64,000 nt of DNA, taken from NCBI RefSeq assembly GCF_004339725.1, contig NZ_SMGK01000001.1, positions 744,001-808,000 of the forward strand. Reading direction: 5' to 3'. The translations under genes and the position numbers were made by a program. The stretch is from Acidipila rosea. GTDB lineage: Bacteria > Acidobacteriota > Terriglobia > Terriglobales > Acidobacteriaceae. This document shows positions 1 through 7,754 of this stretch, piece after piece. Each line of letters starts with the position of its first letter. The first letter of the stretch is position 1. The notes beneath the pieces were generated by a model, which was given only the letters and a program-made list of their open reading frames with translations, searched no databases and was not told where the DNA came from.

Positions 1-1014
1 GCCGCGTTCGGCGGCGATCCCGCCAACGTCACCGTCTTCGGCGAGTCGGCGGGCGGCTTCTCGGTAAGCATGTTGCTCACCTCGCCTCTGTCGCAGGGGT
101 TGTTCTCCAAAGCGATCATTGAGTCCGGCGGCGGCCGCACCAACCTTGGCGGAGAGCGTTACCTCAACACGGCCTTACCGAACGGGCCTACCTCAGCTGA
201 ATCGGTCGGCATCGAGTTCGCGCGCAGCCTGGGAGTGGTCGGAACCGATAAGGACGCGCTGGACAAATTACGGCATCTCTCCGCCGAAAAGGTGCTCGGC
301 AATCTCAACATGGCAACCATGAATCAACCCGGATATGCAGGACCCTTTATCGACGGTCGCGTGGTCCTGTCCGATCCGCAATCCGCTTACCTGTCCGGCG
401 CCGGCTGGCATGTCCCACTGATGATCGGGACCAACAGCATGGATATCGGCTTCGGCTTCGCGCGTGATAAGGAAGAGCTGTTCGCGCCATTCGGTGCGGA
501 TCGCGAGAAAGCGATCGCGGCGTACGATCCGACCGGAAAGGGCGAGCTGCGCGCCGTGCAGTACCAGGTCTCCATGGATCGATTTATGGTTGAGCCCGCT
601 CGTTTCGTAGCCAGCGTATTCGCTTCGGAAGGCCAGCCTGCCTACGAGTACAGGTTTTCATATGTCGCAAAGTCCATGCGAAGCAAATGGCCGGGCGCGC
701 CCCATGCTACCGAGATACCTTTTGTCTTCGATACCGTGCAGGCGAAGTATGGAAACGAGCTCGCGCCCGAGGATGAAAAGATCGCGCAGGCCATGCTGAA
801 GTACTGGGTGGCCTTCGCCAAGACGGGCGATCCGAGCACGGGCAACACGCCGGCATGGCCGCGCTACTCGCCCGCAACCGACATGCTGATGGATTTCACC
901 GAAAACGGTCCGGTGGCCGAAAAGGATCCACATAAAGCGAGGCTCGATGTTACGGCTGCATACGTAACGAGCTCCGCTCCTGCGCCGACGCCAAAGCTTC
1001 CGCCCCGCCCGTAA
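1..1014 (+). CDS. Type B carboxylesterase, 5' end outside the window
   Basis: The reading frame is open from base 1, so about the first third of the protein lies upstream. The nucleophile elbow GESAGG is at window residues 14-19 (Ser16), followed by a hydrophobic helix, as in alpha/beta-hydrolase type B carboxylesterases. The usual second catalytic block (GTNSDEG-like) appears as GTNSMDIG, and the His block as GAPHATEIPF, with the typical WVAFAKTGDP segment near the C-terminus. It probably hydrolyses esters on plant polymers or small aromatic esters outside the cytoplasm; the substrate cannot be told. It opens the plus-strand run of polysaccharide enzymes. The possible Asp in place of the family's Glu needs an alignment. 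Confidence 0.9.
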   Translation, partial: AAFGGDPANVTVFGESAGGFSVSMLLTSPLSQGLFSKAIIESGGGRTNLGGERYLNTALPNGPTSAESVGIEFARSLGVVGTDKDALDKLRHLSAEKVLGNLNMATMNQPGYAGPFIDGRVVLSDPQSAYLSGAGWHVPLMIGTNSMDIGFGFARDKEELFAPFGADREKAIAAYDPTGKGELRAVQYQVSMDRFMVEPARFVASVFASEGQPAYEYRFSYVAKSMRSKWPGAPHATEIPFVFDTVQAKYGNELAPEDEKIAQAMLKYWVAFAKTGDPSTGNTPAWPRYSPATDMLMDFTENGPVAEKDPHKARLDVTAAYVTSSAPAPTPKLPPRP

Positions 1015-1044
1015 GATGTCGCAAAGATAGATGTGAACCTTCTG

Positions 1045-1073
1045 AACGGCTGCGGCTCAACCGCAGCCGTTTC
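1045..1073 (+). terminator. Candidate intrinsic terminator after the carboxylesterase
   Basis: Perfect 11-bp inverted repeat (aacggctgcgg / ccgcagccgtt, arms 1045-1055 and 1061-1071) with a 5-base loop and a short T run, 31 bases after the stop codon. Confidence 0.6.
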
Positions 1074-1238
1074 CGTAAAGGACGAGTTGGGCCAGGTTTT
1101 CGACTGCCTCTCGGCGCCACGATCTCGGTGACCCTGTTCAAAATACCCCGGTAACGATCCCATCGCGGATAACTCGTGCTACGTCCACGTCGACACTGCA
1201 GAGTGTTGGAACCCTTCCAATAAAGCGATTTATTTATG

Positions 1239-1268
1239 TTGCCGCCGTAGCTCCTAAATCGGTATAGT
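1239..1268 (+). promoter_or_regulatory. Candidate sigma70-type promoter for the tannase-like gene
   Basis: TTGCCG at 1239-1244 and TATAGT at 1263-1268 are 18 bases apart, about 50 bases before the start codon at 1320. The remaining sequence between 1074 and 1238 shows no gene or obvious structure. The match is by eye only. Confidence 0.35.
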
Positions 1269-1319
1269 CGAGAGTTCTGCGGACCTGACGCCGTGCAGAC
1301 CTCCTGAAAGGCCATTCCA

Positions 1320-2873
1320 ATGAGGTACTCAGAGATTGGTATCCTCGTGCTCGTAGCATGTTCGATCGCGGCACAAGCACAATCCGAAGCTTCGAACCGC
1401 TGCGCCGCCCTGAAGACCGCAACACTCACCGAAGTCGAGATCACGGATTCCGTGCCGGTTCCGGAGGGGAAAACTATCCCGCCTGCCTATCCGGGAGCAT
1501 CGCCCGTTGGACCGCTGCCCGCGCACTGCCGCGTTGACGGCATGATCAACCGCCGCAAGGGCGTTGATGGCGTGGAGTACGGGATCGGGTTTTCACTAGC
1601 TCTTCCGGAGCCGGATGCCTGGAATGGTGACTTCATGATGCAGGGCGGCGGAGGCGGCAACGGTGTCGTAGCATACCCTGTTGGGTCGAGCTACACAGGA
1701 GACAAGCCGGCGCTCGCTCGCGGCTTCGCTGTTGCAAGCACGGACTCTGGACACAAGGCGAAGACTGGCGGCTTTGATTTCACCTTCATGCGCGACCAGC
1801 AGGCGTATCTGGATTTCGCATATATGGCAAACGCCGAGGTGGCGGGAGTCGCCAAACAAATCATCGACCGCTATTACGCGAGGCCGGCGGCCTACTCCTA
1901 TTTCGTCGGCTGCTCCACAGGCGGACGAGAGGGCATGATCCTGTCGCAGCGTTTTCCAACCGTGTTCAATGGGATTGTGTCGGGCGATCCTGCGATGCGC
2001 ACCGGCCTGTCAAACCTCGCGATTGCACAATGGATTCCGGTGGCTTACAACAAGGCGTCGCCAAAGGACGCGTCCGGTAAGCCGGAGATCGATAAGTTTT
2101 TGACTGAGACGGATCGCAAGATCTTTATGGACGGCCTGATGAAGCAGTGCGACGCGCGCGATGGCGTGGCGGACGGCATGATCTTCGATCCCATAGGGTG
2201 CGACTTCGATCCTGCGGTGCTCGCATGCAAATCGGGGCAGGTGGACACGTGCATTGCGCCTGAAAAGATTGCGGCAATCAAGAAGGCGTTTGCAGGGCCA
2301 AAGAATACTTACGGAACGCAGGTCTACCCTGGCTTTCTTTACGACACGGGTATTGCTTCGACGACCGGCATACCCGGTTTGCTGGCGCTGAGCAAGAATG
2401 GTCTGTTTGGCCCGTACACCACCGCTACTGAACTCGATGTGGATGCCGCTGCGCTGCATGCGTCGGATCCGCTGGTTGAGCCAGCGTCAACAAATCTGTC
2501 TACGTTCTCGCAGGACGGCGGTAAGCTGATCTTTTTCCATGGCGACAGTGATCCGTGGTTCTCACCGCTCGACACACTCGGATACTACAAGTCGCTGGCC
2601 GCGACGAACGGCGGAGCGAACAAGGTGGCGGAGTGGAGTCGGATGTTTCTTGTGCCGGGAATGGCTCACTGTGGAGGCGGCCCGTCGTTGGATCACTTCG
2701 ACATGCTCAGCGCACTCGTTGGGTGGGTAGAGAAGGGCGCGGCGCCCGAGTCGGTGGTTGCCACTGGCAGCGCGTTTCCAGGACGCAGCCGCCCGCTGTG
2801 CGCCTATCCTAAACACGCGCAATACACCGGAAGCGGAGACACACAGGACGCCCGAAACTTCCAATGTCGGTGA
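1320..2873 (+). CDS. Secreted tannase/feruloyl esterase family protein
   Basis: 517 residues with an N-terminal signal peptide (about residues 1-20). The nucleophile block GCSTGGRE holds Ser199 directly after a Cys, and a MAHCGGG block near the C-terminus holds the catalytic His next to a Cys; this pairing matches the CS-D-HC arrangement known for the tannase/feruloyl esterase family (PF07519), in which a disulfide ties Ser and His together. A likely catalytic Asp lies in HGDSDPWF. The family releases gallate or ferulate and related acids from plant polymers. It is followed 112 bases later by a second esterase on the same strand, which fits degradation of feruloylated hemicellulose. The exact substrate is inferred. 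Confidence 0.88.
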   Translation: MRYSEIGILVLVACSIAAQAQSEASNRCAALKTATLTEVEITDSVPVPEGKTIPPAYPGASPVGPLPAHCRVDGMINRRKGVDGVEYGIGFSLALPEPDAWNGDFMMQGGGGGNGVVAYPVGSSYTGDKPALARGFAVASTDSGHKAKTGGFDFTFMRDQQAYLDFAYMANAEVAGVAKQIIDRYYARPAAYSYFVGCSTGGREGMILSQRFPTVFNGIVSGDPAMRTGLSNLAIAQWIPVAYNKASPKDASGKPEIDKFLTETDRKIFMDGLMKQCDARDGVADGMIFDPIGCDFDPAVLACKSGQVDTCIAPEKIAAIKKAFAGPKNTYGTQVYPGFLYDTGIASTTGIPGLLALSKNGLFGPYTTATELDVDAAALHASDPLVEPASTNLSTFSQDGGKLIFFHGDSDPWFSPLDTLGYYKSLAATNGGANKVAEWSRMFLVPGMAHCGGGPSLDHFDMLSALVGWVEKGAAPESVVATGSAFPGRSRPLCAYPKHAQYTGSGDTQDARNFQCR

Positions 2874-2985
2874 AAACCTACAACTCTCGTGAGAGGTCTG
2901 CATACATGGTTCATCGTTCCATTCGGCGGGCAGCGCTCCGAAGAGGTGTTCTGAGAACAAGATTGGAAGTTCACAGGAGAGTCGG

Positions 2986-4221
2986 ATGATGCAGGTAAGG
3001 AGTAGGTTCCTAAGCCCGGTTTCTGTATTCGGCGCGCTCTGCGTTGGGCTTGGCGTTCATGCGCAGCAAGCACCTCAGCAACCCGCAGCGCAGCCGCCGA
3101 GGCCCGCGATGCAAATGCCTGCTCCCACACCCAATGACACGTTGAAGTCGGTCGAGGTGACGCCCGATCGCCATGTCCGGTTTCGCATTTGGGCGCCGAA
3201 CGCCATTGAAGTGAAACTGCATGCCGAGGGCCCGGAGGCCACACCGGGAATCACTCCGGAAGAGACGGGTAAGTATATGGCTGGTGTGCCTTTGACCAAG
3301 GGAGATCAGGGCGTCTGGGAAGCGACCATCGGCCCCATCGAGCCTGGAATGTATCGCTACACATTCACGGTGGATGGCGTGAGCACGACAGACCCGCGGA
3401 ACCCGCTCACTTCGCAATCGCTGACCCATGCATCCAGCATGTACGAGGTTCCGGGCGCGGACTTTATGGAGTATAAAGCGGGCGTGCCGCACGGCGTAAT
3501 CGCAACGATCTACTATGACTCGTCTGCCACAGGGGGCCAGCGCCGCATGCATGTCTACACACCGCCGGGCTACGAGAATGGCAGCGCCAGATTGCCTGTC
3601 CTCTACCTGCTTCACGGGGGAGGCGATTCTGACGACTCGTGGCCTACGGTCGGACGCGCAGGGGCGATTCTCGATAACCTGATCGCCAGCGGGAAGGCTG
3701 TCCCGATGCTGATCGTCATGCCCGCAGGCCACGTCTCCACGGACTTCCGTTTGACGCCCGGCGCGCGTATGGGCCACGACGCCTTCAATGATGACCTAGT
3801 AAAGGTGGTGCTGCCCTACATCGACGCGCACTATCGAACTGTTGCCGACCGCGACCACCGTGCTATTGCAGGGCTGTCTATGGGCGGCCTGCAGACACTG
3901 AACATCGCGCTCGATGACTCATCGGATTTCGCTTACGTGGGCGTGTTCAGCTCCGGATGGTTCCCCAACGCGATCAAGGAAGAGCAAGACACAGACGTGG
4001 CGCAGTACCGGGCGTCGGGCAAGCCGTTTCGCCTGTTCTGGGTGGATGCGGGCAAGTACGACATTGCGCTTCAGAACAGCCATGCCACGGTCGCCGTCCT
4101 GAAAGATGCCGGAATCCATGTGGAGGAGCATGAGAGCGGCGGCTTCCACGCATGGCCTAACTGGAGAGACTATCTGCATCAGTTCGCGGCGCTGGTCTTC
4201 AAGTCTCCGGAGGCACAATAG
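2986..4221 (+). CDS. Secreted esterase (esterase D / XynZ feruloyl-esterase type) with N-terminal beta-sandwich
   Basis: 411 residues. A hydrophobic signal segment ends near VHAQ, followed by a Pro/Gln-rich linker. Residues about 45-155 look like a CBM48/E-set beta-sandwich (FRIWAPNA, GMYRYTFTVDG). The catalytic alpha/beta-hydrolase half carries LLHGGGDSDDSW and the nucleophile block GLSMGG (Ser298), with a late His in GGFHAWPNW. This two-part layout is that of the feruloyl esterase modules of xylanases such as XynZ. A caggaga ribosome-binding site precedes the start; ATGATG gives two adjacent choices. It sits between the tannase-like gene and a GH3 enzyme, so a role in removing side-chain esters from xylan is a reasonable inference. 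Confidence 0.85.
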   Translation: MMQVRSRFLSPVSVFGALCVGLGVHAQQAPQQPAAQPPRPAMQMPAPTPNDTLKSVEVTPDRHVRFRIWAPNAIEVKLHAEGPEATPGITPEETGKYMAGVPLTKGDQGVWEATIGPIEPGMYRYTFTVDGVSTTDPRNPLTSQSLTHASSMYEVPGADFMEYKAGVPHGVIATIYYDSSATGGQRRMHVYTPPGYENGSARLPVLYLLHGGGDSDDSWPTVGRAGAILDNLIASGKAVPMLIVMPAGHVSTDFRLTPGARMGHDAFNDDLVKVVLPYIDAHYRTVADRDHRAIAGLSMGGLQTLNIALDDSSDFAYVGVFSSGWFPNAIKEEQDTDVAQYRASGKPFRLFWVDAGKYDIALQNSHATVAVLKDAGIHVEEHESGGFHAWPNWRDYLHQFAALVFKSPEAQ

Positions 4222-4306
4222 CGTGCGTCATCGATAGCCGCATTAGCTGAAGCCACCTGCTTTATGACCACAAGTGCCGCTTGCTGAAACCGCTTGGAGA
4301 GGAACC

Positions 4307-6976
4307 ATGAAAACTCGCATGACGCGAATCATCGAATGCATAGCAGCCTGCAGCGGAGCACTCCTGCTTGCCGCAGCGCTACACACTGCAGCTGCCCAGG
4401 AAGCCACAAATCTTCCTTATTTGAATCCGCAGCTATCCCCGGAGCAGCGGGCCACCGACCTGGTGCATCGCATGACGCTGGCGGAAAAAGCATCCGAGAT
4501 GCAGAACAACTCGGCCGCCGTCCCCCGGCTCAAAATCCCCGCCTATCAATGGTGGAGTGAGGCTTTGCATGGCGTAATCAACCAGGGTGTGACGGAGTAT
4601 CCCGAGCCGATCGGCCTGGCGGCAACGTTCGACGCACCCGGCATCCACACCATGGCCGCGCAGATTGGCATCGAGGGCCGCATCAAGCACGTGCAGAACC
4701 AGCGCGAAGGACACACGGGCATCATGGGCGGACTGGACTTCTGGTCGCCCAACCTCAACATCTTCCGCGATCCGCGCTGGGGCCGCGGTCAGGAGACCTA
4801 TGGCGAAGACCCGTTCCTCACCGGCCGCATGGGCGTTGCGTACGTCACTGGCCTGCAGGGCGATGACCCCAAGTACTACCTCGCCATTGCCACGCCCAAG
4901 CACTTCGCTGTGCACAGCGGACCGGAGCCTACCCGGCACTTCGCAGATGTCGACGTGAGCAAGCACGACGAAGTGGACACCTACGAACCCGCCTTCCGCG
5001 CCGCCGTGGTCGACGGCAAGGCTGGATCAGTGATGTGCGCCTACAACGCCATTAACGGCGAGCCTGCTTGCGCCAACCAGTACCTGCTTCAGGATCAGCT
5101 TCGCGGAAAGTGGGGCTTCCAGGGTTACGTTGTCTCCGATTGCGATGCGGTTCGGGACGTTGCGGCGAATCATAGGTATCGCCCAACGCAGGCCCAAGGC
5201 GTCGCAATCTCCGTCATTCGAGGCATGGACAACGAGTGCGTCACCTTCACCTCTCGCTTTGGCGAACCCGTCGAAAAGGCTTACATTGATGCCGTGCAGC
5301 AGGGATACCTGCCGGAGAACGTGCTCGACACCGCGCTTATTCGCCTCTTCACTGCGCGGATCAAACTCGGCATGTTCGATCCCGCAGACATGGTTCCCTA
5401 TACCAAAATCGATGAGAAGGAACTCGACAGCAAGGAACACCGCGATCATGCACGCAAGTTGGCGAACGAGTCCATGGTGCTGCTCAAGAACGATGGAATG
5501 CTTCCACTCAAACCTGAGATCAAAAAAATTGCTGTCGTTGGTCCACTGGCAGATCAGACTCGGCCGCTGATTGGCAATTACGCTGGGCAGCCCACGCACA
5601 TCGTCTCCGTTCTCGACGGCCTGCATGCTGAGTTTCCCAATGCAACGATCACTTACGTTCCGGGCACGCAGTTTCTGCGCACGGATGGAAAGCCCGTGCC
5701 CGATACGCTGTTAGCCACTCCCGATGGCAAGCCCGGCCTCAAAGCTGAATACAGCGAAGGCCGCATGTCTCCCGGGGCGAAGACCACGCCGATTCTCACG
5801 CGCACTGAAGCGAACGTGAACCTGAGCGAGAGCAATCTGCCCAAGGAAGTTGCCGGGAAGAAAGCATACGGCGTGCAATGGACGGGGACGCTCACTCCCA
5901 CTGAATCGGGCGACTATCAACTCGGCGTTCGCTGCCATGGGTTCTGCCGGCTTACCGTAGATGACAAGCAGGTGGCAGCGGCCTTCGGTGGGGGCGATGA
6001 GATGTCCTCCGGTATGGGTCGCGTTCACTTGCAGAAGGGCCGCAAGGCGACGATCAGCATGACCTATGGCACACAGAACAGCAAGCCGCATGCCGAACTC
6101 ATCTGGAACAAGGCGCAGGCCGGTGTCTCGCCCGAGGCAATTACCGCAGCTAAGTCCGCAGATGTCGTGATTGCGGTTGTGGGCATCACCAGTCAGCTCG
6201 AAGGCGAAGAGATGCCCGTTAGCGAACCGGGATTTCTCGGCGGAGACCGCACCAGCATCGACTTGCCCCAGCCGGAAGAAGACTTGGTGGAAGCGGTGGC
6301 GGCCACGGGCAAGCCGCTGGCAGTTGTTCTGATGAACGGCAGCGCGCTGGCCGTGAACTGGATCAACCAACACGCTGACGCCATCGTTGAGGCCTGGTAC
6401 CCCGGCGAAGAGGGCGGAGCCGCCGTCGCCGAGACGCTGAGCGGCAAAAACAATCCTGCGGGAAGGCTGCCGGTCACGTTCTACAAGGGCGTCGATCAGT
6501 TGCCGAACTTCGAGGATTACGGCATGGCGAATCGTACGTATCGCTACTTCACCGGAAAGCCGCTTTATCCATTTGGGTACGGACTGAGCTATACGAAGTT
6601 CAGTTACAACGATCTCAATATCCCGACACAGGCCGTTGCTGCCGGACAGCCCGTGGGTGCGGATGTGACCGTGACGAATACGGGCAAGCTGACCGGCGAC
6701 GAGGTCGTTCAGCTCTATTTGAAGTTCCCCGATGTGAAAGGAGCGCCACGGATTGCACTTCGCGGATTCGAGCGCGTGCATCTTGCCGCCGGCGCCAGTC
6801 AGAAAGTGCACTTTGACCTGAAGCCCCGCGACTTGGGGATGGTGACGGAGGATGGCAATCCGATCATCGCCCAAGGGGAGTACACAATCAGCATTGGCGG
6901 CGGCCAACCTGATACGGGAGCGCCTGTCGCTACGGGCAAATTCCGCGTTGACGGACAATACGCGCTGCCGGAATAA
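4307..6976 (+). CDS. GH3 glycoside hydrolase with PA14 insert (beta-xylosidase/beta-glucosidase type)
   Basis: 889 residues from the ATG at 4307, chosen because ggagagga lies just upstream; a GTG 33 bases earlier lacks such a site. Signal peptide about residues 1-30. The (alpha/beta) domain carries the nucleophile block VVSDCDAV with Asp278, the C-containing form common in xylosidase-like GH3 enzymes. The second domain is split by a PA14-type beta-barrel at about residues 475-605 (GLKAEYSEG), and a fibronectin III-like domain closes the protein (TVTNTGKLTGDEVVQLY). It should release xylose or glucose from the non-reducing ends of oligosaccharides in the periplasm. Its place beside feruloyl esterase-like genes favours xylo-oligosaccharides, which is an inference. 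Confidence 0.93.
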   Translation: MKTRMTRIIECIAACSGALLLAAALHTAAAQEATNLPYLNPQLSPEQRATDLVHRMTLAEKASEMQNNSAAVPRLKIPAYQWWSEALHGVINQGVTEYPEPIGLAATFDAPGIHTMAAQIGIEGRIKHVQNQREGHTGIMGGLDFWSPNLNIFRDPRWGRGQETYGEDPFLTGRMGVAYVTGLQGDDPKYYLAIATPKHFAVHSGPEPTRHFADVDVSKHDEVDTYEPAFRAAVVDGKAGSVMCAYNAINGEPACANQYLLQDQLRGKWGFQGYVVSDCDAVRDVAANHRYRPTQAQGVAISVIRGMDNECVTFTSRFGEPVEKAYIDAVQQGYLPENVLDTALIRLFTARIKLGMFDPADMVPYTKIDEKELDSKEHRDHARKLANESMVLLKNDGMLPLKPEIKKIAVVGPLADQTRPLIGNYAGQPTHIVSVLDGLHAEFPNATITYVPGTQFLRTDGKPVPDTLLATPDGKPGLKAEYSEGRMSPGAKTTPILTRTEANVNLSESNLPKEVAGKKAYGVQWTGTLTPTESGDYQLGVRCHGFCRLTVDDKQVAAAFGGGDEMSSGMGRVHLQKGRKATISMTYGTQNSKPHAELIWNKAQAGVSPEAITAAKSADVVIAVVGITSQLEGEEMPVSEPGFLGGDRTSIDLPQPEEDLVEAVAATGKPLAVVLMNGSALAVNWINQHADAIVEAWYPGEEGGAAVAETLSGKNNPAGRLPVTFYKGVDQLPNFEDYGMANRTYRYFTGKPLYPFGYGLSYTKFSYNDLNIPTQAVAAGQPVGADVTVTNTGKLTGDEVVQLYLKFPDVKGAPRIALRGFERVHLAAGASQKVHFDLKPRDLGMVTEDGNPIIAQGEYTISIGGGQPDTGAPVATGKFRVDGQYALPE

Positions 6977-7016
6977 CGAGGAGTGTGCTGCTAAAGCGAG
7001 CGGCGCATTTGAAGCG

Positions 7017-7211
7017 ACTGATTGCACAAACAGAAAGCGCTTGTCTTCGGGCATCCCGGCATTGGACGAAATGATGGGCGGAGGTATCCCGGAAGGTGAT
7101 AGCCTCCTCATCGGTGGCGCCTAAGGGACAGGGAAGTCGCTTCTCGCGACTCAGTTCACCGCCGCCGGCATTCGTGCGGGTGAACCCGGGATAGTCGCGG
7201 TGTTCAACGAC
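7017..7211 (+). pseudogene. Relic of a KaiC/RadA-type P-loop ATPase
   Basis: In one frame the sequence reads RLSSGIPALDEMMGGG, then GDSLLIGGA, a TAA stop at 7122-7124, then GTGKSLLATQF and GEPGIVAVFN. This is the first KaiC-domain strand and the Walker A loop, with a stop replacing the residue just before GTGKS. The similarity ends near 7211, with another stop at 7224. Only about 65 of the usual 230 or more residues are left and there is no start codon context, so it is a fragment of a dead gene. Confidence 0.75.
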
Positions 7212-7255
7212 TGGCTCTCCTGCTAACCAGTTGCGAGGCCACCACGTTCCTGATC

Positions 7256-7510
7256 GACGGCGTGGCTGGCGCATGGCATACGGCGGATCTTCAATTCTGC
7301 TTCGATAACAAGAAGCGCTGTGAGCAGGGGACAGGGAATACATCGGAGGTGCAGGCGCTGGCGAAGAAGATGGCGTCTTCGTGTGCCGCATTTGCTGCAA
7401 CCGGAAATCCCAGCATACCGGGACTAAATCGGGCGGCAACCAATCCTGAAACCAATCGGACGATGATCTGGGACAACGAGTGTCACAGCAGAATCTTGAG
7501 GAACCAGTGA
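7256..7510 (+). pseudogene. C-terminal relic of a type B carboxylesterase
   Basis: The frame reads GAWHTADLQFCFDN, RCEQGTGN, a FAATGNPS block and TMIWDNE: the conserved last 80 or so residues of type B carboxylesterases, including the catalytic His in AWHTAD. Everything upstream, including the GESAGG nucleophile, is missing and replaced by KaiC-like debris. It is not a remnant of the gene at 1-1014, whose own C-terminus is intact and different. A strong hairpin follows directly, so the original terminator survives. Confidence 0.8.
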
Positions 7511-7513
7511 ACG

Positions 7514-7550
7514 ACCGGCACGGATGCCTCTTCGCATCCGTGCCGGTGGA
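7514..7550 (+). terminator. Strong hairpin terminator after the esterase relic
   Basis: Perfect 14-bp inverted repeat, arms 7514-7527 and 7534-7547 (accggcacggatgc / gcatccgtgccggt), loop of 6, three bases after the relic's stop codon. The T run is weak. Confidence 0.65.
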
Positions 7551-7754
7551 TTTGCGCTAAGGCCTGTTGTCGTCAATCCACAACCATTTTGAGGCAGCGG
7601 CTGAGAATCGCCAGTCTTATAGAAACGACAACTACGTTCACAGCGAGCTCGACCGAGCTTGCCCCCCTGCGATCAATCTACGTGACATCGCTTGGCGGGA
7701 TATCTAGAATGGGCTGTCCTTATCACCCAGCCCCATGGACCTTGCAGGAGCTCA

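Noticed and set aside
5711..7111. 466-codon open frame on the minus strand opposite the GH3 gene
   Set aside because: It runs antisense to a clear GH3 enzyme, has no recognisable motif, and long antisense frames are expected in GC-rich genes with this codon bias.
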